The translations under genes were made by a program, and so were the position numbers. The notes under the pieces are model-generated. The model was not told the DNA's origin, did not search any database, and was given only the letters and a program-made list of their open reading frames with translations. DNA of 64,000 nucleotides from contig JANDJZ010000143.1 in assembly GCA_027943245.1 (NCBI GenBank), positions 62,001 to 126,000 of the forward strand, written 5' to 3'. This document shows, piece after piece, positions 34,138-43,885 of the stretch; the first letter of the stretch is position 1; each line of letters begins with the position of its first letter. This stretch comes from Acanthamoeba sp. SK_2022b. Taxonomy: Eukaryota > Discosea > Longamoebia > Acanthamoebidae.

Positions 34138-35515
34138 GTTAACCTCGCTGGTCAACCGCGGAATGGATCGCCATCTGCGCCTGGCGGTGACCGGCCTGAG
34201 CCGCAGCGGCAAAACCGCCTTTATCACCGCCTTCGTCAACCAACTGTTGCATGTGCACAGCGGCGCGCGCATGCCGCTGTTTTCACCGGTGCGTGAAGAG
34301 CGCCTGCTGGGCGTCAAACGCATCCCGCAGCGCGATCTCGGCATCCAGCGTTTCACCTATGACGAAGGGCTGGCGCAGCTGTACGGCACGCCGCCGGCCT
34401 GGCCGACGCCGACGCGCGGCGTCAGCGAAATTCGTCTGGCGCTGCGTTACCGCTCCAACGACTCGCTGCTGCGCCACTTTAAAGACACCTCCACGCTGTA
34501 CCTGGAGATCGTCGATTATCCCGGCGAATGGTTGCTGGATCTGCCGATGCTCGAGCAGGACTACCTGGCCTGGTCGCGCCAGATGACCGGGCTGCTGCAG
34601 GGCGAACGCGCCGAATGGGCCAAGCCCTGGCTTGAGCTGTGCAAGGCCTGCGATCCGCTGGCCCCGGCCGATGAAAACCGCCTGGCGGCGATCGCCCAGG
34701 CCTACACCGATTACCTGCTGCGCTGCAAAAGCGAAGGGCTGCACTTCATTCAGCCGGGGCGTTTCGTGCTGCCGGGCGACATGGCCGGCGCGCCGGCGCT
34801 GCAGTTTTTCCCGTGGCCCGACGTGGCCGCGATCGGCGAATCGAAGCTGGCGCAGGCCGACAAACACACCAACATCGGCATGTTGCGCGCTCGCTTTAAC
34901 TACTACTGCCAGTCGATCGTCAAAAACTTCTACAAAGAGCATTTCGTCCGTTTCGATCGGCAAATCGTGCTGGTCGACTGCCTGCAGCCGCTCAACAGTG
35001 GCCCACAGGCGTTCAACGACATGCGTCTGGCGTTGACCCAGCTGATGCAGAGCTTCCATTACGGCAAGCGCACGCTGTTCCGCCGCTTGTTCTCGCCGAC
35101 CATCGACAAACTGATGTTCGCCGCCACCAAGGCAGACCATATCACCGCCGATCAGCACGCCAATCTGGTGTCCTTGCTGCAACAGCTGGTACAGGAGGCG
35201 TGGCAGAACGCGGCGTTCGAAGGCATCAGCATGGATTGCGTCGGCCTGGCCTCGGTGCAGGCGACCGAGAGCGGCATCGTCGATCATCAGGGGCAACGCA
35301 TTCCGGCGCTGAAGGGCAACCGCCTGAGCGACGGCGCGCCGCTGACGGTGTTCCCCGGCGAAGTGCCCGCCCGCCTGCCGGGGCCGGCGTTCTGGCAGAG
35401 CCAGGGGTTCCACTTCGATGAGTTTCGTCCGCGCGCCATGAGCGTGGACAGCCCGTTGCCGCACATCCGTCTGGATGCGGTGATGGAGTTTTTATTGGGA
35501 GACAAATTGCGATGA
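34118..35515 (+). CDS. ycjX: YcjX-family P-loop ATPase (DUF463)
   Basis: A 465-residue DUF463 protein, the same length as E. coli YcjX. Walker A is [14 protein letters not shown] near residue 25. Other conserved parts are [19 protein letters not shown] (switch region), [13 protein letters not shown] and [10 protein letters not shown], which resembles a GTPase base-recognition motif. It belongs to the extended Psp regulon together with YcjF; the cellular role is unknown. The start overlaps pspD and the end overlaps ycjF by 4 nt, so all are probably one transcript. Confidence 0.94.
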   Translation: MKRLQNELTSLVNRGMDRHLRLAVTGLSRSGKTAFITAFVNQLLHVHSGARMPLFSPVREERLLGVKRIPQRDLGIQRFTYDEGLAQLYGTPPAWPTPTRGVSEIRLALRYRSNDSLLRHFKDTSTLYLEIVDYPGEWLLDLPMLEQDYLAWSRQMTGLLQGERAEWAKPWLELCKACDPLAPADENRLAAIAQAYTDYLLRCKSEGLHFIQPGRFVLPGDMAGAPALQFFPWPDVAAIGESKLAQADKHTNIGMLRARFNYYCQSIVKNFYKEHFVRFDRQIVLVDCLQPLNSGPQAFNDMRLALTQLMQSFHYGKRTLFRRLFSPTIDKLMFAATKADHITADQHANLVSLLQQLVQEAWQNAAFEGISMDCVGLASVQATESGIVDHQGQRIPALKGNRLSDGAPLTVFPGEVPARLPGPAFWQSQGFHFDEFRPRAMSVDSPLPHIRLDAVMEFLLGDKLR

Positions 35516-36573
35516 GCGAGCCGATCAAACCGCGTATCGATTTTGACGAGCCGCTGCAGCCGCCGCAGGAGCCGGCGTTGCGCGCCGGCGTCGCTTTCGA
35601 TGCCGAACAGGCAGAAAGCTTCTTCCCGGCGGCGCCGGAGCTGCAGCAGGAAGAGGAAGAAGGGCGCGCCGAAGGCATCATCAACGCCGCGCTGAAACCT
35701 AAACGCAGCCTGTGGCGCAAAATGGTCACCGCCGGCCTGGCGCTGTTCGGCGTCAGCGTGGTGGCGCAGGGCGTGCAGTGGGTGCATACCGCCTGGGTGC
35801 AGCAGGACTGGATCGCCATGGGCGGCGGCGTGGCTGGCGGCCTGATCGTGTTCGCCGGCGTCGGTTCGGTGGTCACCGAGTGGCGGCGTTTGTATCGGCT
35901 GCGCCAGCGCGCGGAAGAGCGCGACGTGGCACGCGAGCTGTTGCATAGCCACGGGCTGGGGCAAGGGCGGGAATTCTGCGAGAAGCTGGCGCGTCAGGCC
36001 GGGCTGGATCAGGGGCATCCGGCGTTGCAGCGCTGGCAGGCGTCGCTGCATGAAACGCAAAACGATCGTGAAGTGGTGGAGCTGTACGCCAAACTGGTGC
36101 AGCCGGTGCTCGATAACCAGGCGCGGCGCGAAATCAGCCGCTCCGCCGCCGAGTCGACGCTGATGATCGCCGTCAGCCCGTTGGCGCTGGTGGATATGGC
36201 GTTTATCGCCTGGCGCAACATTCGTTTGATCAACCGCATCGCCGCGCTGTACGGCATCGAGCTGGGCTACTTCAGCCGCATTCGTCTGTTCCGACTGGTG
36301 CTGTTGAACATCGCCTTCGCCGGCGCTTCCGAGCTGGTGCGCGAAGTAGGCATGGACTGGATGTCGCAGGATCTGGCGGCGCGGCTGTCGGCGCGCGCGG
36401 CGCAGGGCATCGGCGCCGGGTTGTTGACCGCGCGGCTGGGCATCAAGGCGATGGAGCTGTGCCGCCCGCTGCCGTGGCTGGAAGGGGAAAAGCCGAAGCT
36501 TGGCGATTTCCGCAGCCAGCTGATCGGCCAGTTGAAAGACACGCTGAAAAAGAGCGACGGCAAGGCCAAATGA
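35512..36573 (+). CDS. ycjF: YcjF-family inner-membrane protein (DUF697)
   Basis: A 353-residue membrane protein equal in length to E. coli YcjF. After an acidic, Pro-rich N-terminus (about 65 residues), two hydrophobic segments appear ([21 protein letters not shown] and [21 protein letters not shown]), and the C-terminal DUF697 region (about 215-330) holds further hydrophobic helices. It is the partner of YcjX in the Psp regulon, with unknown function. A terminator follows 7 nt after the stop. Confidence 0.94.
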   Translation: MSEPIKPRIDFDEPLQPPQEPALRAGVAFDAEQAESFFPAAPELQQEEEEGRAEGIINAALKPKRSLWRKMVTAGLALFGVSVVAQGVQWVHTAWVQQDWIAMGGGVAGGLIVFAGVGSVVTEWRRLYRLRQRAEERDVARELLHSHGLGQGREFCEKLARQAGLDQGHPALQRWQASLHETQNDREVVELYAKLVQPVLDNQARREISRSAAESTLMIAVSPLALVDMAFIAWRNIRLINRIAALYGIELGYFSRIRLFRLVLLNIAFAGASELVREVGMDWMSQDLAARLSARAAQGIGAGLLTARLGIKAMELCRPLPWLEGEKPKLGDFRSQLIGQLKDTLKKSDGKAK

Positions 36574-36580
36574 CCCCACG

Positions 36581-36606
36581 ACGGCGCTCTCAGGAGCGCC
36601 GTTTTC
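36581..36606 (+). terminator. Terminator of the psp-ycjXF transcript
   Basis: ACGGCGCTC (36581-36589) and GAGCGCCGT (36594-36602) with a TCAG loop are followed by TTTCTC. A typical short intrinsic terminator, it separates ycjF from tyrR. Confidence 0.8.
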
Positions 36607-36886
36607 TCAACGGCGCCGACGCCGAACGTAATCGAGACTTGACGACAGTCGATCCCCCTGTGAGTGCGTGATAAATCTCTGCAAAATTAATTCTGATTGT
36701 GATAACTCTCTGTTTGTAGGCTAAAATGACGCCGATGCTGTTATCCGCTTGCGTTTAAAATCAGCAACCACGGCAATAAATCAGAGTTCTGTCAACTTTT
36801 GCTGACAGATCGCTTCTACCGCCCGGTGCGAGGGAGTATCATCATTGTCAACGATCCCCGCACCTGCAGAGATAAGGCCAACACTG

Positions 36887-38458
36887 ATGCGTTTGGAAGT
36901 ATTTTGCGAAGACCGCCTCGGTCTCACTCGAGAATTACTCGATCTTTTGGTATCGCGCAGCATTGACTTACGTGGCATCGAGATCGATCCCATCGGCCGC
37001 ATTTACCTCAATTTCTCCCAGCTGGATTTCGATACTTTCCGCGCGCTGATGGCGGAGATCCGCCGCATCGCCGGCGTAACCGACGTGCGCACCGTCAGCT
37101 TTATGCCTTCCGAACGCGAGCATCGCGCGCTGCGTGCGCTGCTGGAATCGATGCCGGAACCGGTGTTCTCTATCGATATGAAGGGCAAGGTCGAGCTGGC
37201 CAACCCGGCGGCACAGGCGCTGTTCAGCCTGAACGAAGACAAGATCCGCAACCAGACCGCCGGGGCGCTGATCGGCGGCTATAACTTCAGCCGCTGGCTG
37301 GAGAGCGAGCATACGGCGCCGCACTCCGAGCGGGTGGTGATTCGCAGCCAGGACTTCCTGATGGACATCACGCCCATCTATCTGGAAGACGAACAGCAGC
37401 AGCCGGCCGCGGTCGGCGCGGTGGTGATGCTGAAGTCCACCGCGCGCATGGGCCGCCAGCTGCAAAATCTGTCGGTGAACGACGATACCGAATTCGACCA
37501 CATCGTCGCGGTAAGCGCCAAGATGCGCCACGTGCTGGAGCAGGCGCGCAAGTTGGCGATGCTCGATGCGCCGCTCCTGATCGTCGGCGATACCGGTACC
37601 GGCAAGGATATTTTGGCCCGCGCCTGCCATTTGCGCAGCCCGCGCGGCAAACAGCCGTTCCTGGCACTGAACTGCGCTGCACTGCCGGATGACGTGGTGG
37701 AGAGCGAGCTGTTCGGCCATGCGCCGGGCGCTTATCCCAACGCGCTGGAAGGCAAGAAAGGCTTCTTCGAGCAGGCCAACGGCGGTTCGGTGCTGCTGGA
37801 TGAGATCGGCGAAATGTCGCCGCGCATGCAGACCAAACTGCTGCGTTTCCTCAACGACGGCACCTTCCGTCGCGTTGGCGAAGAGCATGAGGTGCACGTC
37901 GACGTGCGCGTGATCTGCGCCACCCAGAAAAACCTCACCGAGCTGGTGCAGCGCGGTGAATTCCGCGAAGACCTCTATTACCGCCTCAACGTGCTGACCA
38001 TCACCATCCCGCCGCTGCGCGAGCGTCCGCAGGACATCATGCCGCTGACTGAGCTGTTCGTGGCGCGCTTCGCCGATGAGCAGGGTGTGGCGCGGCCCAA
38101 GCTGGCGAGCGATCTGGGCGGCTTCCTCAGCAAGTACGGCTGGCCGGGCAACGTGCGCCAGCTTAAAAACGCCATCTACCGTGCGCTGACGCAAACCGAA
38201 GGCTATGAGCTGCGGCCGCAGGATATCGTGTTGCCGGAGTTCGAGGTGGAGATGTCGCTGGGCGACGAGGTGCTGGACGGCTCGCTGGACGACATCAGCA
38301 AGCGTTTCGAGCGCTCGGTGCTGACGCGCCTGTATCGCACCTATCCCAGCACCCGCAAGCTGGCGAAGCGCCTGGGCGTTTCCCATACCGCCATCGCCAA
38401 CAAGCTGCGCGAGTATGGCCTGAGCAGCCGTAAAGGCGGCGCCGAGGGCGAGGAATAA
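36887..38458 (+). CDS. tyrR: Aromatic amino acid regulator TyrR
   Basis: A 523-residue regulator of aromatic amino acid synthesis and transport. It has an N-terminal ACT-like domain (MRLEVFCEDRLGLTRELLDLL), a PAS domain (about 80-190, LESMPEPVFSIDMKGKVELANPAAQALF), an AAA+ domain with Walker A GDTGTGKDILA and GGSVLLDEIGEM, and a Fis-type helix-turn-helix (STRKLAKRLGVSHTAIANKLREYG). It binds ATP, Tyr and Phe. At the site of the sigma-54 GAFTGA loop it has GAYPNA (residues 281-286), which E. coli TyrR lacks altogether. The ATG at 36887 matches the E. coli start and has AAGG 9 nt upstream. Confidence 0.96.
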   Translation: MRLEVFCEDRLGLTRELLDLLVSRSIDLRGIEIDPIGRIYLNFSQLDFDTFRALMAEIRRIAGVTDVRTVSFMPSEREHRALRALLESMPEPVFSIDMKGKVELANPAAQALFSLNEDKIRNQTAGALIGGYNFSRWLESEHTAPHSERVVIRSQDFLMDITPIYLEDEQQQPAAVGAVVMLKSTARMGRQLQNLSVNDDTEFDHIVAVSAKMRHVLEQARKLAMLDAPLLIVGDTGTGKDILARACHLRSPRGKQPFLALNCAALPDDVVESELFGHAPGAYPNALEGKKGFFEQANGGSVLLDEIGEMSPRMQTKLLRFLNDGTFRRVGEEHEVHVDVRVICATQKNLTELVQRGEFREDLYYRLNVLTITIPPLRERPQDIMPLTELFVARFADEQGVARPKLASDLGGFLSKYGWPGNVRQLKNAIYRALTQTEGYELRPQDIVLPEFEVEMSLGDEVLDGSLDDISKRFERSVLTRLYRTYPSTRKLAKRLGVSHTAIANKLREYGLSSRKGGAEGEE

Positions 38459-38459
38459 G

Positions 38460-38481
38460 AAAGGCGCCTTGCGGCGCCTTT
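38460..38481 (+). terminator. tyrR terminator
   Basis: AAAGGCGCC (38460-38468) and GGCGCCTTT (38473-38481) with loop TTGC lie 1 nt after the tyrR stop. A perfect 9-bp stem with A/T flanks. Confidence 0.85.
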
Positions 38482-38492
38482 AACGGATTTCC

Positions 38493-38514
38493 AAAGCCGG
38501 CGTTCGCCGGCTTT
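38493..38514 (-). terminator. tpx terminator
   Basis: AAAGCCGGC (38493-38501) and GCCGGCTTT (38506-38514) with a 4-nt loop sit right after the leftward tpx stop. With the tyrR hairpin they form back-to-back terminators between converging genes. Confidence 0.85.
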
Positions 38515-38515
38515 G

Positions 38516-39019
38516 TTATTTCAGCGCAGCCAGCGCTGCGTCGTAGTCCGGCTCGGTGGTGATTTCGTTCACCAGCTCGCTGTACAGGACGTTGTCCTGG
38601 CCATCCAGCACCACGACCGCACGCGCGGTCAGGCCTGCCAACGGGCCTTCGGCGATTTCGACGCCGTACGCCTGCTTGAACTCGGCGCCGCGCAAAGTGG
38701 ACAGGGTGACCACGTTGCTCAGGCCTTCCGCGCCGCAGAAGCGAGACTGCGCGAACGGCAGATCGGCGGAGATGCACAGCACCACGGTGTTATCCAGGCC
38801 GCTGGCCAGCTGGTTGAATTTACGCACCGAAGTCGCGCAGACGCCGGTATCGATGCTTGGGAAGATGTTCAGGACTTTGCGTTTACCCGCGAAGCTGCTC
38901 AGCGCTACGTCTGACAGGTCTTTGGCAACCAGTGAGAAGGCCTTGGCCTGTTCGCCCTGCTGTGGCAGTTTGCCCGCTACGCTGACCGGATTGCCTTGAA
39001 AATGTACTGTCTGAGTCAT
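38516..39019 (-). CDS. tpx: Thiol peroxidase
   Basis: A 167-residue atypical 2-Cys peroxiredoxin that reduces lipid and alkyl hydroperoxides with thioredoxin. The peroxidatic Cys is in [17 protein letters not shown] and the resolving Cys in [12 protein letters not shown], at the usual 34-residue spacing. The catalytic Thr-x-x-Cys and a later Arg are present. The ATG at 39019 ([12 protein letters not shown]) agrees with E. coli Tpx (168); the frame is open 29 codons further upstream without support. A single gene, next to tyrR and ycjG as in E. coli. Confidence 0.97.
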   Translation of the reverse strand: MTQTVHFQGNPVSVAGKLPQQGEQAKAFSLVAKDLSDVALSSFAGKRKVLNIFPSIDTGVCATSVRKFNQLASGLDNTVVLCISADLPFAQSRFCGAEGLSNVVTLSTLRGAEFKQAYGVEIAEGPLAGLTARAVVVLDGQDNVLYSELVNEITTEPDYDAALAALK

Positions 39020-39244
39020 TGCTAGATTCCTTTTACAGGTGTTTATACAAAGGGTATGAACCTGATGAAACGGCGCACCGGCAACGGCATTTAACATCAG
39101 GTTCACACCCTGGCGCCAGTTTATGACAACCGGGGCGGATTGGATATCAAAGTTTGCTAAATAGTTGTATATATTAGGCTGTTCTATAAAACATCACCGG
39201 CGCATCAGCCTGGCTGAATGCGCAGTTTTCGCTCAGGAGCCGTT

Positions 39245-40219
39245 ATGAGAGACATGCGTTTTTACCCGGAAGCCTGGCCGCTGCATACCGCCTTCGTGAT
39301 TGCGCGCGGCAGCCGCACCGAAGCCCGGGTGGTGGTGGTCGAAATCGAACAGCAGGACGTGCGCGGCATCGGTGAGTGCACGCCGTACCCGCGCTACGGC
39401 GAAAGCGAGGAGTCGGTGATGGCGCAGTTGGCGGAGATGGCGCCGGCGATCGCACAAGGCATGACCCGCGAACAGCTGCGGGCGCAGATGCCGGCGGGCG
39501 CCGCCCGCAACGCGCTGGATTCGGCGCTGTGGGATCTCGAGTGCCGCCTTCACGGGCAGAGCCTGTGGCATCTCAGCGGCGTGACGGCCCCGGCGCATAT
39601 CCGTATGGCGCAGACCGTCAGCATCGGCACGCCGGAAGCGATGGCCTTCGCCGCGCGTGAACTGGAGCAGCAGGGCGCTACGCTGCTGAAGATCAAACTC
39701 GACGATCACTATATCAGCGAACGATTGGTCGCGATCCGCGCTGCGGTACCCCAGGCGACGCTGATCGTCGACGCCAATGAATCCTGGCAGGCGGAAGGGC
39801 TGGCGGCGCGCTGCCAGCTGCTGGCCGATCTCGGTGTGGCGATGCTGGAGCAGCCGCTTCCGGCCGGTGACGATGCCGCGCTGGAGCACTTTATTCATCC
39901 GCTGCCGATCTGCGCCGATGAAAGCTGCCACACCCGCGCCGATCTACCTCGGCTGGCGCAGCGCTATCAGATGGTCAACATCAAACTGGACAAAACCGGC
40001 GGCTTGACCGAGGCGTTGGCGCTGGCGCAGGCCGCGCGCGAACAAGGGTTCGCCATCATGCTCGGCTGCATGTTGTGTACGTCGCGGGCGATATCCGCCG
40101 CCTTGCCGCTGGCGCCGGCGGCGCGCTTCGTCGATCTGGACGGCCCGACCTGGCTGGCGCGGGACGTCGAACCGGGCCTGGCGTTCGAATGCGGGGCGAT
40201 CGTCGATATCGCCCCGTAG
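39245..40219 (+). CDS. ycjG: L-Ala-D/L-Glu epimerase
   Basis: A 324-residue enolase-superfamily epimerase that converts L-Ala-D-Glu to L-Ala-L-Glu during murein peptide recycling. The catalytic lysine pair is KIKLDD and NIKLDKTGG. Metal ligands are in LIVDANESW, MLEQPLP and ICADESCHT, and the C-terminus has MLGCMLCTSRAISAA. AGGAG lies 5 nt before the ATG at 39245. It faces mpaA, which releases L-Ala-D-Glu-mDAP, so the two act in sequence, as in E. coli. Confidence 0.94.
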   Translation: MRDMRFYPEAWPLHTAFVIARGSRTEARVVVVEIEQQDVRGIGECTPYPRYGESEESVMAQLAEMAPAIAQGMTREQLRAQMPAGAARNALDSALWDLECRLHGQSLWHLSGVTAPAHIRMAQTVSIGTPEAMAFAARELEQQGATLLKIKLDDHYISERLVAIRAAVPQATLIVDANESWQAEGLAARCQLLADLGVAMLEQPLPAGDDAALEHFIHPLPICADESCHTRADLPRLAQRYQMVNIKLDKTGGLTEALALAQAAREQGFAIMLGCMLCTSRAISAALPLAPAARFVDLDGPTWLARDVEPGLAFECGAIVDIAP

Positions 40220-40222
40220 GGA

Positions 40223-40930
40223 TTAATTCGGGTAGGTCAGCAGCTCGGTCATCGCGTCGATGTAGCGCTCGCTGGCGGCATCGGCGGAGATCGGCGGGAA
40301 TTCGGCGGTGATGCACGGCAACGACAGATCCGCGCACCAGCTGCCGAACGAACCGGGCGTTTCATAACCGACGCTGGTCACCAGCGGCAGCTCGAACTTG
40401 TGCGCTAGCCAAACGCCGAGCCGCGAGCTGGCGGGATCTTCGATGCAGGCCAGCGGCTCATGGAACGACACCACCCAGTGCGGCTTCAGGCGATGGATCA
40501 GGTGACACAGCGCCTGAGTTTCCGGTTCGGAACCGGGGCGCCCGCCGGTGGAGAGCTTGACGTCGCGCACCGGCGCCGCGCTGTTCCAGCGGTAGACGGT
40601 GTCGCCGGAGCGCCAGTTGGCGGCCGGGAAGTTGCGGTTCAGATCGACGCCGTTGGCATTGGCGCGCAGCCCCAGTTGGCAGCCGTCGGGGTTGACCGCC
40701 AGCACCACGTGGTGCCGCAGCCGCTCGGGGGCGATGCTGCGCAGCGCGCAGGACAGGGTCACGATGGCGGCGCTCTCATCGCCGTGGGTGCCGGCGATGA
40801 TAAGGCCGGTCTCCGGGCCGCTGACCGCCGCCGGGAAATAGAGCAGCGGCGCGCCCAGCAGCGAGCTGCCGTAGTTCTCTCCTGCGACGGCCAACTGGCC
40901 ACGTTCACTGCGCGGTCGATGTTCGGTCAT
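40223..40930 (-). CDS. mpaA: Murein peptide amidase A
   Basis: A 235-residue M14-family zinc carboxypeptidase-like enzyme that cleaves the gamma-D-Glu-mDAP bond of murein tripeptide in the cytoplasm. Zinc ligands are AGTHGDESAA (His and Glu) and VVSFHEP (His), with VDLNRNFPA binding substrate and TAEFPP carrying the catalytic Glu. The ATG at 40930 (MTEHRPRSERG) has AGGGAC 7 nt upstream. The stop lies 3 nt from the converging ycjG stop. Confidence 0.93.
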   Translation of the reverse strand: MTEHRPRSERGQLAVAGENYGSSLLGAPLLYFPAAVSGPETGLIIAGTHGDESAAIVTLSCALRSIAPERLRHHVVLAVNPDGCQLGLRANANGVDLNRNFPAANWRSGDTVYRWNSAAPVRDVKLSTGGRPGSEPETQALCHLIHRLKPHWVVSFHEPLACIEDPASSRLGVWLAHKFELPLVTSVGYETPGSFGSWCADLSLPCITAEFPPISADAASERYIDAMTELLTYPN

Positions 40931-41137
40931 GGTGTTGTCCCTGAGTAAAAGGCCGAGAGTCATTGTCATTTTATTCAGTGTATTACGCTTTGAGGCATCT
41001 TTCCCATCGCAATTGTGCGGCGTTTGCGCGATCTGTGACGCGGGGGGCGGCGAAAACGCCAATTAAACCGCACCTGGCCTGACGCTGTTGTTATACTAAC
41101 GGCAGTGCTAAGCCAATCACCCGCAAGAGGATTTAAC

Positions 41138-41488
41138 ATGCCAGTAGCCAGAATCATCGCCAGCTATAGCGAAAATGAAAATGACACCATCACGCTGCTG
41201 TGCGGCGTGGACGCTGAAAACCAGATCCGTCAGGGGGAGTGGTTCGGCGTGGTGAAAAACGACGACGGGCGCGGGGACGAATCGAATTATCCGTTCACCC
41301 TGCATATCGATTACCAGAAAGATGTCTTCTACCTTGATTACGGCTACGACGACGCCGACGCGCGCCAGCTGCAAAAAACCGATATTTCGGCCCGTCCGCT
41401 GGCCGAGAAAGGCTTTTTCACCGTGTTCGATGAAGAAGAAGGCGAAGAGTTCAGCTACCGCATCAACAGCATCCACCTGTACGACTAG
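41138..41488 (+). CDS. Uncharacterised acidic protein
   Basis: A 116-residue acidic protein with no signal peptide or membrane span. It begins MPVARIIASYSENENDTITLL and is rich in Asp, Glu and Tyr (VFYLDYGYDDADARQLQ, FDEEEGEEFSYRI). I do not recognise the family. AAGAGG 7 nt before the ATG at 41138 gives the start. It is a single gene with its own terminator, between mpaA and mppA. The beta-rich, acidic character suggests a small soluble cytoplasmic protein. Confidence 0.8.
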   Translation: MPVARIIASYSENENDTITLLCGVDAENQIRQGEWFGVVKNDDGRGDESNYPFTLHIDYQKDVFYLDYGYDDADARQLQKTDISARPLAEKGFFTVFDEEEGEEFSYRINSIHLYD

Positions 41489-41509
41489 CGGTCGCTGCTG
41501 CAAACACCG

Positions 41510-41541
41510 CCCGTGCCGCCCTGCGCCGCACGGGTTTTTTT
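41510..41541 (+). terminator. Terminator after the acidic protein gene
   Basis: CCCGTGC (41510-41516) and GCACGGG (41528-41534) are followed by seven T. A standard intrinsic terminator. Confidence 0.9.
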
Positions 41542-41648
41542 ATCGCCTGAATCGCACTTTTTGCAACTTCTCGGCCGTGAGCGCTAGGCCGGACGGATCT
41601 TGTGCTATATGATAAAAAATTCAGATGGTTAACGGGGGGAACATCATA

Positions 41649-43283
41649 ATGACGGGAAGAAAAATGCAACGAGGTTTTCGTTTGGCGCTTTGCGCGGCGG
41701 CGATCGGCGCCTGTATGAGCAGCGCCATGGCGGCGCAGGTTCCCCCGGGCACCGCGCTGGCGGCCAAACAGGAAATCGTGCGCCACATTAAAGACGAACC
41801 GGCCTCGCTCGATCCGATCAAAGCGGTTGGCCTGCCGGAGGCCCAGCTGGCGCGCGATCTGTTCGAAGGGCTGGTCAATCAGGACGCCAACGGGAAAGTG
41901 ATCCCCGGCGTCGCCACGCGCTGGCAGACCAGCGACAACCAGACTTACATTTTCCATCTGCGTAAAGACGCGCGGTGGTCAAACGGTGACCCTGTCACGG
42001 CGAAGGATTTCGTCTACAGCTGGCAGCGGCTGGTAGAGCCGAAAAACCTGTCGCCGTTCGCCTGGTTCGCGCAGCTGGCGGGGATCCAGAACGCCGAGCA
42101 GATCATCAGCGGCAAATTGCCGGCCGATCGCTTGGGCGTGTCGGCGCCGGACGACTACACGCTCAAAGTGCAGCTGGACAAGCCGGTGCCTTATTTCGTC
42201 AGCCTGACGGCCAACTTCAGCCTGTTCCCGGTGAATAAGGCGGTGGTGGAAAAATATGGCAACGACTGGACCAAGGTCGGCAATCTGGTGGGCAACGGCG
42301 CGTTCAAACTGCAGGAGCGGGTGGTGAACGAGAAGCTGGTGCTGACGCCTAACGATCATTACTGGGATCATGCGCATACCGTGCTGACCAAAGTGACCTT
42401 CGTACCCATCAACCAGGAATCCAACGCCACCAAGCGTTACCTGGCAGGTGACATCGATATCACCGAATCCTTCCCGAAAAACATGTATCAGAAGCTGCTG
42501 AAAGACATTCCGGGGCAAGTGTACACACCGGATCAGCTCGGCACCTATTACTACGCGTTCAACACCCAGCGCGCGCCGACCAACGACGTGCGGGTGCGCC
42601 AGGCCTTGTCCTACGCCATCGATCGCAAGATTATCGCGGAAAAAGTGCTGGGCACCGGCGAAAAACCGGCCTATCACTTCACGCCGGACGTGACCGCCGG
42701 GTTCAAACCGGAGGCGAGTTTGCTGCAACAGCAATCGCAGGCGGAGCTGGACGCGCAGGCCAAGGCGTTGCTGCAGGCGGCCGGCTACGGCCCGAACAAC
42801 CCGCTGAAGTTGACGTTGCTGTATAACACCTCGGAAAGCCACCAGAAGATCGCCATCGCCGTGGCCTCGATGTGGAAGAAGAAGCTCGGCATTGACGTCA
42901 AGTTGCAAAACCAGGAGTGGAAAACCTATATCGACAGCCGCAACACCGGCAATTTCGACGTGATCCGCGCCTCCTGGGTGGGTGACTATAACGAAGCGTC
43001 GACCTTCCTGTCACTGCTGACCTCGACCCACAGCGGCAACATCGCCAAGTTCAAGAACGCGGACTACGACAAGCTGCTGGCGCAGGCGGGGCGGGAAACC
43101 AATCCGGCGGCGGTGACCGCCGATTACAACAAGATGGAGCAGATCATTGCCGACCAGGCGCCGATCGCGCCGATTTACCAGTACACCAACGGCCGCCTGA
43201 TCAAACCGTGGGTAAAAGGCTACCCGATCACCAACCCGGAAGACGTGGCCTACAGCCAGACGATGTATATCATCAAACACTGA
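41649..43283 (+). CDS. mppA: Murein tripeptide-binding protein MppA (OppA family)
   Basis: A 544-residue periplasmic solute-binding protein. A signal peptide (MQRGFRLALCAAAIGACMSSAMA) precedes the SBP_bac_5 domain with IVRHIKDEPASLDPIKAVGLPE, LVNQDANGKVIPGVATRWQ, FTEFPKN-like ITESFPKNMY, YYYAFNTQRAPTNDVRVRQALSYAID and SWVGDYNEASTFLSLLTS. It resembles both OppA and MppA. The position after tpx-ycjG-mpaA favours MppA, which captures L-Ala-D-Glu-mDAP for the Opp permease. I chose the ATG at 41649 after GGGGGGAAC; another at 41664 is possible. Confidence 0.88.
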   Translation: MTGRKMQRGFRLALCAAAIGACMSSAMAAQVPPGTALAAKQEIVRHIKDEPASLDPIKAVGLPEAQLARDLFEGLVNQDANGKVIPGVATRWQTSDNQTYIFHLRKDARWSNGDPVTAKDFVYSWQRLVEPKNLSPFAWFAQLAGIQNAEQIISGKLPADRLGVSAPDDYTLKVQLDKPVPYFVSLTANFSLFPVNKAVVEKYGNDWTKVGNLVGNGAFKLQERVVNEKLVLTPNDHYWDHAHTVLTKVTFVPINQESNATKRYLAGDIDITESFPKNMYQKLLKDIPGQVYTPDQLGTYYYAFNTQRAPTNDVRVRQALSYAIDRKIIAEKVLGTGEKPAYHFTPDVTAGFKPEASLLQQQSQAELDAQAKALLQAAGYGPNNPLKLTLLYNTSESHQKIAIAVASMWKKKLGIDVKLQNQEWKTYIDSRNTGNFDVIRASWVGDYNEASTFLSLLTSTHSGNIAKFKNADYDKLLAQAGRETNPAAVTADYNKMEQIIADQAPIAPIYQYTNGRLIKPWVKGYPITNPEDVAYSQTMYIIKH

Positions 43284-43298
43284 GTCGATTTATTTATC

Positions 43299-43326
43299 GC
43301 CCCCGCCTACTGCGGGGGCTTTATTT
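43299..43326 (+). terminator. mppA terminator
   Basis: GCCCCCGC (43299-43306) and GCGGGGGC (43312-43319) with a 5-nt loop are followed by TTTATTTT. Confidence 0.9.
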
Positions 43327-43442
43327 TATCGACGATGCAACGAAGACGATAATTAATTTTCCCACGCGATAAACCCCGTTTAATAATAAACAGGGTTGCC
43401 ATCATCATATGATTAGTTCGTTATTTCAGAGAGAGGTTACGC

Positions 43443-43691
43443 TTATAGACAGTCCCGCATGGCATCCACCACCACGCGGCCGCTCATGTCGGTCTGGGTG
43501 ATGCGGTAGCTGGTGGGGTACGAGCGTCGGGTGCTGAAACGATCGTGGACGGAGACCTTGCCAATCTGCAGGCCGGCGGCGTTCTTCACCACAAACTCAC
43601 TGATCTCTTCCTGGCCCTGGTTTTGCAAATGGATATTACTGATTTTTTCCAGCGTATCGCTGGCGTTTATTTTTAAATGGTCGCGTAACAT
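43443..43691 (-). CDS. Uncharacterised 82-residue protein
   Basis: A small soluble protein beginning MLRDHLKINASDTLEKISNI; it has no signal peptide or membrane span. The middle (FVVKNAAGLQIGKVSVHDRF) is beta-rich, and the C-terminus ends SGRVVVDAMRDCL with a lone cysteine. I do not recognise the family. The very strong ribosome site GAGGAGG, 5 nt before ATG 43691, supports real translation. The upstream sequence is AT-rich and fits a promoter. It has no obvious operon partner. Confidence 0.72.
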   Translation of the reverse strand: MLRDHLKINASDTLEKISNIHLQNQGQEEISEFVVKNAAGLQIGKVSVHDRFSTRRSYPTSYRITQTDMSGRVVVDAMRDCL

Positions 43692-43885
43692 AACTACCTC
43701 CTCGTAGTGAGAAAAGTATATGCCCCTAAAATTTGCGCTGAAACAGCTTTGTGTTGATTTATTATTATCATTTTGAATTAAAAATGATAGCAATATGTTA
43801 AGTCATAATAATAACGGCATTGCCAGCGCTTTATCGGCGATATTGCCTGATTTGTCGGCAAAGGTTTATTTCATTGCCGTTATTA

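Noticed and set aside
36788..36809. TyrR or LexA box before tyrR
   Set aside because: The half-sites are not TGTAAA/TTTACA, and the CTGT to ACAG distance is 12 rather than 8. Kept only as an unexplained repeat.
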